A stretch of DNA of 52,204 bases from Isoptericola sediminis (lineage in GTDB: Bacteria > Actinomycetota > Actinomycetes > Actinomycetales > Cellulomonadaceae), in NCBI RefSeq assembly GCF_013085345.1, contig NZ_JABFAJ010000027.1, positions 1-52,204 on the forward strand. The letters run 5' to 3'. The position numbers and the translations under genes were made by a program. Shown piece after piece: positions 17,769-26,647 of the stretch; positions within the stretch are counted from its first letter, which is position 1; every line of letters begins with the position of its first letter. The notes beneath the pieces were generated by a model. That model worked only from the letters and a program-made list of their open reading frames with translations. It did not search any database and was not told where the DNA came from.

Positions 17769-19877
17769 TCAGGACACCGAGGGCTCCGCGGGGACGCGCT
17801 CGGCGTCCGTCCCCTGGCCATCGGTGCCGTCGCCGTCGGTTCCTTCGCCGTCGACGCCGGGCGCGGCCACGACGGCGACGACCCGGGGCTCCGTGAGCAC
17901 GGCCGCCCGCCGTCGGCGTCGGCGCCGGACGACGAGCCACGGGACCAGCACCAGCAGGGCCAGTCCCACGAGGGCACCGATCACGAGCGCGATCCCGACC
18001 CACAGCGCGCGGTCGGCCCGCTCCGTGGTCTCGGTGGCGGCCAGCTGCGCCCTGTCGAGGTCCCCCGACGCGAGCGCCTCGGCGGCCTCGGTCGCCGACG
18101 CCTCCGCAGCGAGCACGCGCTCGCCCAGCTCGGTGACGGGGTCACGGTCGGCGGCGACCGCCTCCGTGGCGGCGTGCACCTGCTCCAGGGTGTCCGTGGT
18201 CCGGGGCAGCAGGTCGCCCACCTCGGTGAGGTCGGAGACCGACCCGGCGTCCTCGTAGGCGGCCCGGATGCTGTCCGGGACGCCCAGGCCCGTGCGTGCG
18301 GCGGCCTCCTGCAGGGCCGACGCCTCCACGGTCAGCGGGTCGAGGACCTCGAACACCTCTCCCGCCTCGTCGTAGTCCCAGACCGTCATGGCGCGGCGCA
18401 GCGTGTACGGGGCGGCCCAGTCGCCGTCGGCGGCGTCGAGACGCTCGTACTCGGCCCGGGCGTCGGCACGCTCGGCGAGCTGCTTCTTCTGGGGTCCCGT
18501 CGCCACCCACTGCCGGAAGACCTTCGTGCCGTCCACCCCGCCGCGCTCGGCGGCCAGGTCCAGGAACCGCTTCCAGTCGACCGTGCCGAAGCGGTGCTCC
18601 GTGCTGCCCGCCGGCTCGTAGGCGCTCTCGCCGGCCACCGCCGACCGGACCACCTCGGTGAACGTCTCGTCGTCCAGGTCGCCCAGCAGCTTCTCGACCA
18701 CCGTGTAGGAGGCGGCGTACCCGTAGGTCTCCCGCGCCTCGCCCCCGCCGTCGGACCACTTGTTCAGCGCGACGGCGCCCTTGCCGTCCCGCTTCGGCGC
18801 CTTGCGCGGGGTGCCCTTGCCGTCGAGGGAGTCGATGACGCGGAAGGCGGTCACCTCGGTCAGTCCCTCGGACAGCCAGCGCTCGCGCACCGTGTCCTCG
18901 TTGAACCAGGCGTGCCCGAGCTCGTGGAACAGGGTGGCCTCGTCGAGGTCCTCGGCGAGGACGATCTCGCGGCCCGTCTCGTCGTACCAGGCGTAGCCGA
19001 GCACCTGGGGGGAGACGTCCTCGCGGATGACCTCGATGTCGCCCGGCCAGTCGGATCCGGTCAGCCCCTCGATCACCGGCAGTCCCTGCGACACCCGGTC
19101 GGCGGCGAAGTAGAGCCACGCGTCGTCACCGCGGAAGGCCTGCAGGGTCAGGCTGGTGTCCCCGACCTCGATCTCCCGCTCGTCGGAGCGCTCGTGGTCA
19201 CGCAGGGACACCACCGCCCAGGTGCCCACGTCCTCGATGTGGTCGTCGAGGGAGTACACGGTGCGCTTGCCCTCGGTGTCCGGGGTGAAGCGTGCGGTGG
19301 CGTCGAACGTCATCGAGCTCGGGGCGTCGACCTCGACGCTGGTCCTGCCCTCGTCGCCGTAGGCGAAGACCGCGAACGTGCCGTACCCCGGGCCGACCCG
19401 CGCCCAGCGGTCCGACCGGATCGGGTCGCCGGCGATCGTGTAGGTCCACTCGATGGTGCGCGACCGGCCGTACCGCAGCGGGGAGAACCCGGCGGTCGCC
19501 CACCGGATGTTCGGGTCCTCGGAGTCGACGGTCGAGATCCTCAGGTCGACGCCGCCGCTGCTCGCCCGGAGGTTCTTCGCGCTGGACGGCACCCCGATGC
19601 CGTAGGCGTCCCAGTAGTAGTAGGTGTTGCCCCGGTCGGGGGTGACGTTGGTGATCGTGGTCGTCACCGTGGCGGTGACCTTGCCCTTCTTCGACACCAC
19701 GTACCGCGCGTGGGACTCCTCGGTGATCCCGCCCGCGGCGGCCGCCGGGGCGACACCCGCCGGCACGGCCACGAGGCCGGCCAGCGCCAGTCCCGCCACG
19801 AGCAGCGTCGTCATCGTGCGGCGGACGAACCGTCCCCCGCGCCTGCGTTCGGTCTGGTCCGTCCGTGCCACACACAC
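17769..19877 (-). CDS. membrane-anchored extracellular zinc metallopeptidase (Peptidase MA-like)
   Basis: About 702 residues: an Arg-rich start and signal peptide (TLLVAGLALAGLVAVPAGVAPAAAA), a beta-rich ectodomain, a gluzincin active site HELGHAWFNEDTVRERWLSE (two zinc histidines, catalytic Glu, and the third ligand Glu in WLSEGLTE), a helical region, then a C-terminal membrane helix (ALWVGIALVIGALVGLALLV) stopped by a run of arginines. Only 14 residues separate HExxH and the ligand Glu, shorter than the 18 of M1 aminopeptidases and closer to the Peptidase_MA_2 type. Substrate unknown. The exact start is uncertain (GTG 19877 or 19871). Confidence 0.8.
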   Translation of the reverse strand: MCVARTDQTERRRGGRFVRRTMTTLLVAGLALAGLVAVPAGVAPAAAAGGITEESHARYVVSKKGKVTATVTTTITNVTPDRGNTYYYWDAYGIGVPSSAKNLRASSGGVDLRISTVDSEDPNIRWATAGFSPLRYGRSRTIEWTYTIAGDPIRSDRWARVGPGYGTFAVFAYGDEGRTSVEVDAPSSMTFDATARFTPDTEGKRTVYSLDDHIEDVGTWAVVSLRDHERSDEREIEVGDTSLTLQAFRGDDAWLYFAADRVSQGLPVIEGLTGSDWPGDIEVIREDVSPQVLGYAWYDETGREIVLAEDLDEATLFHELGHAWFNEDTVRERWLSEGLTEVTAFRVIDSLDGKGTPRKAPKRDGKGAVALNKWSDGGGEARETYGYAASYTVVEKLLGDLDDETFTEVVRSAVAGESAYEPAGSTEHRFGTVDWKRFLDLAAERGGVDGTKVFRQWVATGPQKKQLAERADARAEYERLDAADGDWAAPYTLRRAMTVWDYDEAGEVFEVLDPLTVEASALQEAAARTGLGVPDSIRAAYEDAGSVSDLTEVGDLLPRTTDTLEQVHAATEAVAADRDPVTELGERVLAAEASATEAAEALASGDLDRAQLAATETTERADRALWVGIALVIGALVGLALLVLVPWLVVRRRRRRRAAVLTEPRVVAVVAAPGVDGEGTDGDGTDGQGTDAERVPAEPSVS

Positions 19878-20058
19878 CCCGTCGTCGTCCCGGCGGTCAC
19901 GGTGGCCGCCGCGCGCCGATCGTAGCGGCTGCCGCGCCGCAGCAGAAGGCCTGGTCAGGCGCGGTCTCGGCCCGCGACCGTCGAGGCCGCCCCGCTCGCG
20001 TGCTGACACGGCGTGCGGTACACCGGGAGGGTCAGCGTCGACGACCTGGGGGTACCTC

Positions 20059-20319
20059 ATGCAGAACGACGCCGGAGCCATGACGATCGCACTGCTGACC
20101 GCCTGTTCCGAACCGGACCTGGGGATCCGCTCCACCATCGTCCAGGAGCTGCTCGACGAGGCCAGCCAGGACGCGCACCTGGCGCGCCAGGTGATGACCA
20201 CGATGCTCACGGCGTCGGTGCTGTCCTTGCGGGCCTACTCGGAGGCCACCGCGCGCGAGCCCGGGACCGTCCTGCAGGCGCTCGGCATCTCCTGGTCGCG
20301 CCGGACGCTCGGCGTCTGA
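20059..20319 (+). CDS. small hypothetical protein (86 aa)
   Basis: Not recognised. It reads MQNDAGAMTIALLTACSEPD... and is mostly predicted alpha-helical (STIVQELLDEASQDAHLARQ and VMTTMLTASVLSLRAYSEA), with no signal peptide or membrane span. ATG 20059 follows a GGGGG stretch; codon-position GC looks coding. It stands alone between the divergent metallopeptidase gene and the convergent dipeptidase gene, so there is no operon to suggest a role. Confidence 0.55.
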   Translation: MQNDAGAMTIALLTACSEPDLGIRSTIVQELLDEASQDAHLARQVMTTMLTASVLSLRAYSEATAREPGTVLQALGISWSRRTLGV

Positions 20320-20358
20320 GCCGTCGGTCCCACGTGCCCTCGCGACGGGAGTGCGCGG

Positions 20359-21477
20359 TCAGCGCTCCGCGTCGCGGAGCACCCGCAGCACGTTGCCGCT
20401 GGTGAGGCGGCCGAGGTCCGCGTCGGACCAGCCTCGCTCCGCCAGCACCTCCAGCAGCGCCGGGTAGCCGGACACGTCCGCGAGCTCGGGGGCGAACCCG
20501 CTGGCACCGTCGTAGTCCCCGCCGAGGCCGACGTGCTCGACGCCGGCCACCTCGCGCACGTGCTCGACGTGGGCGACGACGTCGGCCAGGCGCGTGGGCG
20601 GTGCGGGCCGGGTCTCGCGCCAGTCCGCGAGGAACGCGCTGAACGCCAGGTAGTCGGTCGCGCGGATCCCCTGCTCGGCGGCGGCCGCGGCGGCCTCGTC
20701 CTTCCACTCCGCCACCGCCGGCGTGACGAAGTGCGGCACGAAGGTGACCATGCAGACGCCACCGTTGCCCGCCAGCCGGCCCAGGACGTCGTCCGGCACG
20801 TTGCGCGGCACGTCGCACACGGCGCGGGCGCTCGAGTGCGAGAAGACCACCGGCGCCGTCGTGACGTCGAGCGCGGCGTGCATGGTGCCCGCGGCGACGT
20901 GCGAGAGGTCGACGAGCATGCCGAGGCGGTTCATCTCGCGCACGACCTCGCGGCCGAAGTCGTTCAGGCCGCCGTGCTCGCTCGGCTCGTCCGTGGCGGA
21001 GTCCGCCCACGGCGTGGAGTCGTTGTGGGTCAGCGTCATGTACCGCACGCCGAGCTCGTGGAACATGCGCAGCACGCCGAGGGAGCCGTCGATCGAGTGC
21101 CCGCCCTCGGCGCCCAGCAGGCTCGCGATGCGCCCGTGGGACCAGGCGTCCTCGACCTCCGCGGCGGTCGTGGCGAGCTGCAGCTGGTCCGGGTACCGCT
21201 CGACCATGCGGTGCACGCCGTCGATCTGCTCGAGCGTCGCCACCACGGCGTCCGCCCCGGGGATGGTGGTCGGCACGTAGACCGACCAGAACTGCGCCCC
21301 CACTCCCCCGGCTCGCAGCCGGGGGATGTCCGTGTGGGTCCGGTCCGCCGTCGGCCCGGCGATGTCGAGCAGGTCCCAGTCGTAGCCGACCTGCTCGCGG
21401 GCCTCCCACGCCAGGTCGTTGTGCCCGTCGGCGACGGGGTGCTCGGCCAGCAGGGCGCGGATCCGATCGCTCACCAT
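20359..21477 (-). CDS. membrane-dipeptidase family protein (peptidase M19)
   Basis: A 372-residue zinc dipeptidase of the renal-dipeptidase type, a TIM barrel with two metals. The HND metal motif (H19, D21) is followed by GAEGGHSI (bridging Glu), [12 protein letters not shown] and GLGGDYDGA, all expected metal or substrate ligands. Such enzymes cut dipeptides, including some with D-residues. No signal peptide is visible, so it should be cytosolic. Single gene; ATG 21477. Confidence 0.93.
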   Translation of the reverse strand: MVSDRIRALLAEHPVADGHNDLAWEAREQVGYDWDLLDIAGPTADRTHTDIPRLRAGGVGAQFWSVYVPTTIPGADAVVATLEQIDGVHRMVERYPDQLQLATTAAEVEDAWSHGRIASLLGAEGGHSIDGSLGVLRMFHELGVRYMTLTHNDSTPWADSATDEPSEHGGLNDFGREVVREMNRLGMLVDLSHVAAGTMHAALDVTTAPVVFSHSSARAVCDVPRNVPDDVLGRLAGNGGVCMVTFVPHFVTPAVAEWKDEAAAAAAEQGIRATDYLAFSAFLADWRETRPAPPTRLADVVAHVEHVREVAGVEHVGLGGDYDGASGFAPELADVSGYPALLEVLAERGWSDADLGRLTSGNVLRVLRDAER

Positions 21478-21522
21478 GTCGGCGACCCTAGCGCCGGTCG
21501 CCCCCGCCGGCCGAGCGGCGGC

Positions 21523-23094
21523 TCAGTGCTCCGCGCCGAGCTTGCCCGCCAGTCGGTCCAGCCGCTCCCGGCTGTCGTCGTTGAGCCCGCGGAACTCCAC
21601 GGTCTTGCCGTGCACGGCGTACTTGTGCTCGACGGCGTCGAGCGCGGCGACGGTCGAGGCGTCCCAGATGTGGGCGTTGGACATGTCGATGATCACGCGC
21701 TGCTCGTCGCCGGAGTAGTCGAACTGGTAGACGAGGTCGTTCGACGACGCGAAGAACAGCTCGCCGTCGACGGCGTAGACGCGCTCGCCGTCCTCGTCGG
21801 AGGCGTCCAGACGGGTGACCGTCGTCAGGTGCGCGACCCGCTGGGCGAACAGCACGGCCGCGACCACCACACCGGCCACCACGCCGTAGGCGAGGTTGTG
21901 CGTCCACACGGTGACGACGACCGTCGAGAGCATGACGCCCGTCTCGGCCCACGGCATGTTGCGCAGGGTCGAGGGGTGGACCGAGTGCCAGTCGAACGTG
22001 GCCACCGAGACCATGATCATCACGGCCACGAGGGCCGCCATCGGGATGACCGACACGACGTCACCGAGGGTGACGACGAGGATCAGCAGGAAGACGCCGG
22101 CCAGGAACGTCGACAGCCGGGTGCGCGCGCCGGAGACCTTCACGTTGATCATCGTCTGGCCGATCATGGCGCAGCCGCCCATGCCGCCGAAGAACCCGGT
22201 GACCAGGTTGGCCACGCCCTGGCCCCACGTCTCGCGGGTCTTGTTCGAGTGGGTGTCGGTGACGTCGTCGACGAGCTTCGCGGTCAGCAGCGACTCGATG
22301 ATCCCGACCAGCGCCATGGCGAACGCGTACGGCGCGATGATCTGCAGCGTCTCCAGGGTGAACGGCACGTCCGGGAAGAACAGCGCCGGCAGGGAGTCCG
22401 GCAGGTCGCCCTGGTCGCCGACCGTGGGCACCGCGATCGCCGCGACGACGGTGAGGATCGTCAGGAGCACGATGGCGACCAGCGGCGCCGGGACGACCTT
22501 GGTCAGCCGCGGGAAGAACACCATGATCGCGAGGCCCGCGGCCACCAGCGCGAAGACCGTCCAGCGCTGGTCGGAGGGCACCGCGTCCCCGAACAGGTGC
22601 GGGATCTGCGAGGTGAAGATGAGGATCGCCAGGGCGTTGACGAATCCGACCATCACCGAGCGCGGGATGAACCGCATGAGCCGCGCGACGCCGATCAGGC
22701 CGAGCACGACCTGGATCACCCCGCCGAGGATCACGGTGGCGATGAGGTAGTCCAGACCGTGGTCGCGCACGACCGGGGCGATCACCAGGGCGATGGCACC
22801 GGTGGCGGCGGAGATCATCGCCGGCCGGCCGCCGACGAACGCGATGGTGACGGCCATCGTGAACGAGGCGAACAGACCGATCTTGGGGTCCACGCCCGCG
22901 ATGATCGAGAACGCGATGGCCTCGGGGATGAGGGCCAGCGCCACGACGAGTCCGGCGAGGACCTCGGTGCGCAGCCGCGTCATCGAGCTGAAGGCGGCCT
23001 TGAAGGAGCCGGACGAGGTCGCCTCGGGGGCGCCGGTGACGGGCTGGGGTTCGGGGGCCGGGTCGGGCAGGGAGGCACGCAGGTCGGTCGACAC
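21523..23094 (-). CDS. SulP-family inorganic anion transporter with STAS domain
   Basis: A 523-residue carrier. The N-terminal 400 residues hold about 10-12 membrane segments, starting with VLAGLVVALALIPEAIAFSI and including GFFGGMGGCAMIGQT, a SulP hallmark. A STAS domain closes the protein (about 430-523, with IIDMSNAHIWDASTVAALD). Substrate may be sulfate, bicarbonate or another anion. Start GTG 23094 is chosen because VSTDLRASLPD follows a GAGGA site and the frame further up is Arg/Pro-rich shadow. Divergent from a MerR regulator across a palindrome, so likely controlled by it. Confidence 0.92.
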   Translation of the reverse strand: MSTDLRASLPDPAPEPQPVTGAPEATSSGSFKAAFSSMTRLRTEVLAGLVVALALIPEAIAFSIIAGVDPKIGLFASFTMAVTIAFVGGRPAMISAATGAIALVIAPVVRDHGLDYLIATVILGGVIQVVLGLIGVARLMRFIPRSVMVGFVNALAILIFTSQIPHLFGDAVPSDQRWTVFALVAAGLAIMVFFPRLTKVVPAPLVAIVLLTILTVVAAIAVPTVGDQGDLPDSLPALFFPDVPFTLETLQIIAPYAFAMALVGIIESLLTAKLVDDVTDTHSNKTRETWGQGVANLVTGFFGGMGGCAMIGQTMINVKVSGARTRLSTFLAGVFLLILVVTLGDVVSVIPMAALVAVMIMVSVATFDWHSVHPSTLRNMPWAETGVMLSTVVVTVWTHNLAYGVVAGVVVAAVLFAQRVAHLTTVTRLDASDEDGERVYAVDGELFFASSNDLVYQFDYSGDEQRVIIDMSNAHIWDASTVAALDAVEHKYAVHGKTVEFRGLNDDSRERLDRLAGKLGAEH

Positions 23095-23263
23095 GCGGAG
23101 GCTTCCTCTCGGTTCGGTGGCGCCGTGGGCGCACGGCAGACCGAGAGGGACCGCTCGACGACGGGCTCCCGGCCGGGGACAGGGCTCAAGGGGCGCGGCG
23201 TCGCGCGAAGGATTCGGGTGTCGCGGCCGACGGCGCCGGGCGCACGTCCGCCCGCGACGGGCC

Positions 23264-23291
23264 AACTCTACCCTCACGTGAGGGTAGAGTT
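23264..23291. promoter_or_regulatory. 28-bp perfect palindrome, MerR-type operator
   Basis: Arms AACTCTACCCTCAC and GTGAGGGTAGAGTT meet with no spacer. It ends 7 bases before the merR-like start and is about 170 bases upstream of the SulP gene. Long dyads overlapping the promoter spacer are the usual MerR-family operators, so self-regulation and control of SulP are likely. Confidence 0.8.
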
Positions 23292-23298
23292 CACCCTC

Positions 23299-23685
23299 GT
23301 GTCTCACGATCCGGCCATGCATCACATCGGGGCCGTCGCCGAGCGGACGGGCCTGTCGTTGCGCACGCTGCGCCACTACGACGAGGTCGGGCTGCTGCGC
23401 CCCTCGGCACGGTCCGAGGGCGGGTTCCGGCTCTACACCGACGCGGACGTCGAGCGGCTGCTGCTGATCCGCCGCATGAAGCCGCTGGGGTTCTCCCTGG
23501 AGGAGATGTCGGACCTGCTACGGGTCGCCGACACGCTCGGTGCTGAGGCCGTGGACCCGGACGAGCGTCCTGCCGCCCGGGACCGGCTCGCCGGCTACGT
23601 GACCGCGGCGGAGGAACGGCGCGCCGACCTGGCGCGCAAGCTCGAGATGGCCGACGAGCTGATCGCGCTGCTGCACCGGCTCTGA
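23299..23685 (+). CDS. MerR-family transcriptional regulator
   Basis: A 128-residue regulator: winged helix-turn-helix at residues 8-75 (IGAVAERTGLSLRTLRHYDE, then FRLYTDADVERLLLIRRMK) and a dimer coiled coil from about 90. No cysteine is present, so metal or thiol sensing as in MerR/ZntR is not supported; the effector is unknown. GTG 23299 and ATG 23317 are both possible starts. Divergent from the SulP gene with the perfect palindrome between. Confidence 0.9.
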   Translation: MSHDPAMHHIGAVAERTGLSLRTLRHYDEVGLLRPSARSEGGFRLYTDADVERLLLIRRMKPLGFSLEEMSDLLRVADTLGAEAVDPDERPAARDRLAGYVTAAEERRADLARKLEMADELIALLHRL

Positions 23686-23692
23686 CCGCGCC

Positions 23693-23722
23693 GGGTCAGG
23701 ACCGCTTCGCGCGGGTCAGGAC
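23693..23722. repeat. GGGTCAGGAC repeated twice, 20-base period
   Basis: Identical decamers at 23693-23702 and 23713-23722, just after the merR-like gene and before the S4 gene stop. The same decamer occurs twice in inverted orientation on the other side of the S4 gene. Confidence 0.6.
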
Positions 23723-23729
23723 GGCCGGA

Positions 23730-24089
23730 CTACCGCCGTCCTCCCCGGAGCCTGTCGATCTCGCGCCTCTCCTTCTTGGTGGGCCGGCCGGCACCCCGCT
23801 CCCGCAGGCCGACCGCGGCCCGCTCCGCACGCGTCGGCACCGGCGGGCTCTGGTCCTCGTAGGCCTTGACCGCCAGCGGTGCGCCGACGCGCTTGGGCAG
23901 CAGCTCGCGCACCACGACGATGCGCTGGCGCAGCGGGTCCTGCCAGGTCACGCGGTCGCCGACCTGGACCTGCGTGGCCGGCTTGGCGACGGTGCCGTTG
24001 ACGCGCACCTTGCCGGAGCGCAGCGTCGAGGCCGCGACCGACCGGCTCTTGAAGAGCCGGACCGCCCACAGCCAGATGTCGATCCGCAT
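23730..24089 (-). CDS. hslR: Hsp15-like S4-domain RNA-binding protein
   Basis: A 119-residue basic protein. Residues 1-60 form an S4 fold (MRIDIWLWAVRLFKSRSVAA, then GKVRVNGTVAKPATQVQVGD), with a conserved IVVVRELLPKR segment and an Arg/Lys-rich tail (RPTKKERREIDRLRGGRR). E. coli Hsp15 rescues 50S subunits that still carry peptidyl-tRNA after heat shock; the same role is expected. No HAIR box is visible; instead the gene is framed by paired GGGTCAGGAC elements. Confidence 0.92.
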   Translation of the reverse strand: MRIDIWLWAVRLFKSRSVAASTLRSGKVRVNGTVAKPATQVQVGDRVTWQDPLRQRIVVVRELLPKRVGAPLAVKAYEDQSPPVPTRAERAAVGLRERGAGRPTKKERREIDRLRGGRR

Positions 24090-24125
24090 CCGTCCACTCT
24101 GCCACGTCCTGCCTCGCGCGAATCG

Positions 24126-24165
24126 GTCCTGACCCGGCAGATTCAGTCCTGACCCGCGGGTCAGG
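24126..24165. repeat. inverted pair of GTCCTGACCC, ending in 18-bp palindrome
   Basis: GTCCTGACCC at 24126-24135 and 24146-24155, again 20 bases apart, upstream of the S4 gene. The second copy is part of CCTGACCCGCGGGTCAGG (24148-24165), a perfect palindrome that also covers the end of the GH3 gene and could terminate it. Confidence 0.6.
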
Positions 24166-26647
24166 GCTCGCGCACCACCACGACGGTCGCGACCCGGGCG
24201 TCGGCACCGGTCACCGCGTGCACCGGACCCGTGAGGTCCACGCGGGACCGCGGCGTCGCCGTCCCGGGCACCTGACGCTTGGCGGCGACCCGCTCGTTCC
24301 GGATCGCACCGCCCGTCACGTGCCGCAGGTCACCGGCCTCGCCCGCCACGGCAGCGGCGTGCGACCCGACCCAGACGTCCACCGCTCCCGGCTCGACCAC
24401 CCGGTCCAGACGCCGGTCGCTGAACGCGAACCGGGCCGTCGGCACCGAGAAGGCGACCTCGACCGACTCCCCCGGCGCGAGCGCCACCCGTCGGTACGCC
24501 AGCAGCTGGGCCACGGGCCGAGCCACGGACCCGACGAGGTCGTGGCCGTAGAGCTGCACGACGTCGGCGCCTGCCACGTCCCCGGTGTTCGTGACCCGCA
24601 CGGTGGCGGACAGCGTCCCCGCGGTGGCCACGGCCGGGTCCACCCGGAGCTCGTCGTACTCGAACGTCGTGTACGACAGCCCGAAACCGAACGGCCGCAA
24701 CGGCGTGGAGTCCGTGGAGGTGACGTCGCTCGGGCCACCGAGCACGGGGTGCAGGTAGGAGTACGGCTGCGCCCCGGCCGACCGCGGCAACGACACCGGG
24801 AGCCGTCCGGACGGGGTGACCGCACCGGTCAGCACCCCGGCGACGGCGGGACCGCCCTCCTCGCCGGGGAAGAACGCCTGCACGACGGCCGCGGGACCGC
24901 GGTCACCGTCCAGCGCCCAGTCGATCGCGTAGGGCCGACCGGACAGGACCACCATGACCACCGGGGTCCCGGTGGCGACCACGGCCTCGACCAATTCCCG
25001 CTGCACGCCGGGCAGGTCCAGCGACTCGACGTCGTTGCCCTCCCCGACGGTGCCCCGGCCGAACAGCCCTGCCTGGTCCCCGACCACGACCACGGCCACG
25101 TCGGCCGAGGACGCCGCGGCCACCGCCTCGGCGAACCCCGAGGTGTTCTCTCCCGCGACGTCGCAACCGCGGGCGTGCACGACGTCCGGACAAGCCGCCC
25201 CGGCGGCGGTGAAGGCGTCGCCGACGGACTCCAGCACGGTGGGGATCTCGAAACCGAGCGGGCGCTCGGGGTGGTGGGCGAGCACGTGGTTGGCGAACGA
25301 GTAGCAGCCCATCAGCGCGTCGGCACGGGCCGCGTTCGGGCCGACGACCGCGACCCGTCCGGGCGCCTTGGTCCAGCGGCCCAGCGGCAGCACGCCGTCG
25401 TTGGACAGCAGCACCACCGACTCCTCGGCGAGCCGCCGCGCCACCTCACGGTGACGTGGCGAGTCGAGGTCGACGTCGGCCGGCGGCTCGTCGGCGAACG
25501 CGTCGGGCTCGAGCAGTCCCAGCCGGTCCTTCTGCGCCAGGACGCGGAGCACCGCCCGGTCGACGAGAGCCTCGTCGACACGGCCGTCGCGCACCGCGGC
25601 CGTCAGCGGGTCGAGGAACGCGTCGCCGGTAGGCAGCTCGACGTCCACCCCGGCCGCGAGCGCCGTCGCCGCGGCCTCGCCGCGGTCGGCGGCCACCCCG
25701 TGCATCACCTCCAGGAACGCGACCCCGAAGTAGTCCGCGACGACCACGCCGTCGAACCCCCACCGGTCCCGCAGGACCCCGGTGAGGTACTCGTCCGAGG
25801 AGTGCAGCGGCACGCCGTCGATGTCGTTGTAGGACGCCATGACCGACCGGACGCCGCCGTCACGCACCGCCATCTCGAACGGCGGCAGGTAGACGTCGGC
25901 GATCTCGCGCGGACCGGCCGAGACCGGTGCGTGGTTGCGTCCGGCCCGCGACCCGCTGTACCCGACGAAGTGCTTGAGGGTGGCGTGCACCCCTGCTCCC
26001 TGCAGGCCGCGGACGTAGGCCGTGCCGACGGTGCCCACCAGGTACGGGTCCTCGGCGATGCACTCGTCGACACGCCCCCAGCGCGGGTCCCGGATCACGT
26101 CGAGCACGGGTGCCAGGCCCTGGTGGACGCCGAGGGAGCGCATGGACTCGCCGATCAGGGCGCCCATCTCCGCCACGAGCTCGGGATCGAAGGCGGCACC
26201 CCAGGCCAGCGGTGTCGGGAACGTGGCGGCCTGCCAGGCCGCCAGCCCGGTCAGGCACTCCTCGTGCACCAGCGCGGGGATGCCCAGCCGGGTCTCGGCG
26301 CGCAGGCGGCGCTGCTCGCCCCACAGCCACCGGGCGCGCTCCACGGGGTCGACCGGCCGGGTGCCGTAGACCCGGGTGTAGTGACCGATGCCGTGCCGGG
26401 TGACGTCGCCGAGCCGGTCGGCCCCGGCCTGCCCGGCCGCCATCTCGTCCTGCAGGGGGGCCACGACGTCGCCGCCCTGGTCGAGCCAGTAGCCCGCGAG
26501 CTGGGCCACCTTCTCCTCGAGGCTCATCCGCGCGTGCAGCGCCACGACCCGGTCGGAGGCGTGCGGCGCCGCGCCGGGCGTGCCCGGGCCCGCGGTGTCG
26601 GCGACGGTCTCCGACCCGTCCTGAGCGTTCGGCTGGACGTGGGTCAC
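24161..26647 (-). CDS. glycoside hydrolase family 3 (beta-xylosidase/beta-glucosidase)
   Basis: An 828-residue enzyme. The TIM-barrel domain carries KHF (K225, H226) and the nucleophile D305 in GVVVADYFGV; the alpha/beta sandwich domain contains VVVVGDQAGLFGRGTVGEGN, and a fibronectin-III-like domain ends the protein (about 690-790). No signal peptide, so it acts on sugars already imported. Start GTG 26647 overlaps the GH43 stop as GTGA. Neighbours (GH43, sugar importer) suggest xylo- or arabinoxylo-oligosaccharides; the sequence alone does not fix the sugar. Confidence 0.93.
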   Translation of the reverse strand: MTHVQPNAQDGSETVADTAGPGTPGAAPHASDRVVALHARMSLEEKVAQLAGYWLDQGGDVVAPLQDEMAAGQAGADRLGDVTRHGIGHYTRVYGTRPVDPVERARWLWGEQRRLRAETRLGIPALVHEECLTGLAAWQAATFPTPLAWGAAFDPELVAEMGALIGESMRSLGVHQGLAPVLDVIRDPRWGRVDECIAEDPYLVGTVGTAYVRGLQGAGVHATLKHFVGYSGSRAGRNHAPVSAGPREIADVYLPPFEMAVRDGGVRSVMASYNDIDGVPLHSSDEYLTGVLRDRWGFDGVVVADYFGVAFLEVMHGVAADRGEAAATALAAGVDVELPTGDAFLDPLTAAVRDGRVDEALVDRAVLRVLAQKDRLGLLEPDAFADEPPADVDLDSPRHREVARRLAEESVVLLSNDGVLPLGRWTKAPGRVAVVGPNAARADALMGCYSFANHVLAHHPERPLGFEIPTVLESVGDAFTAAGAACPDVVHARGCDVAGENTSGFAEAVAAASSADVAVVVVGDQAGLFGRGTVGEGNDVESLDLPGVQRELVEAVVATGTPVVMVVLSGRPYAIDWALDGDRGPAAVVQAFFPGEEGGPAVAGVLTGAVTPSGRLPVSLPRSAGAQPYSYLHPVLGGPSDVTSTDSTPLRPFGFGLSYTTFEYDELRVDPAVATAGTLSATVRVTNTGDVAGADVVQLYGHDLVGSVARPVAQLLAYRRVALAPGESVEVAFSVPTARFAFSDRRLDRVVEPGAVDVWVGSHAAAVAGEAGDLRHVTGGAIRNERVAAKRQVPGTATPRSRVDLTGPVHAVTGADARVATVVVVREP

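Noticed and set aside
20533-23685. 1050-codon plus-strand frame
   Set aside because: Only the last 128 codons (the MerR regulator) are real; the rest is antisense to the dipeptidase and SulP genes and reads as Arg/Asp/His/Gly-rich low complexity.
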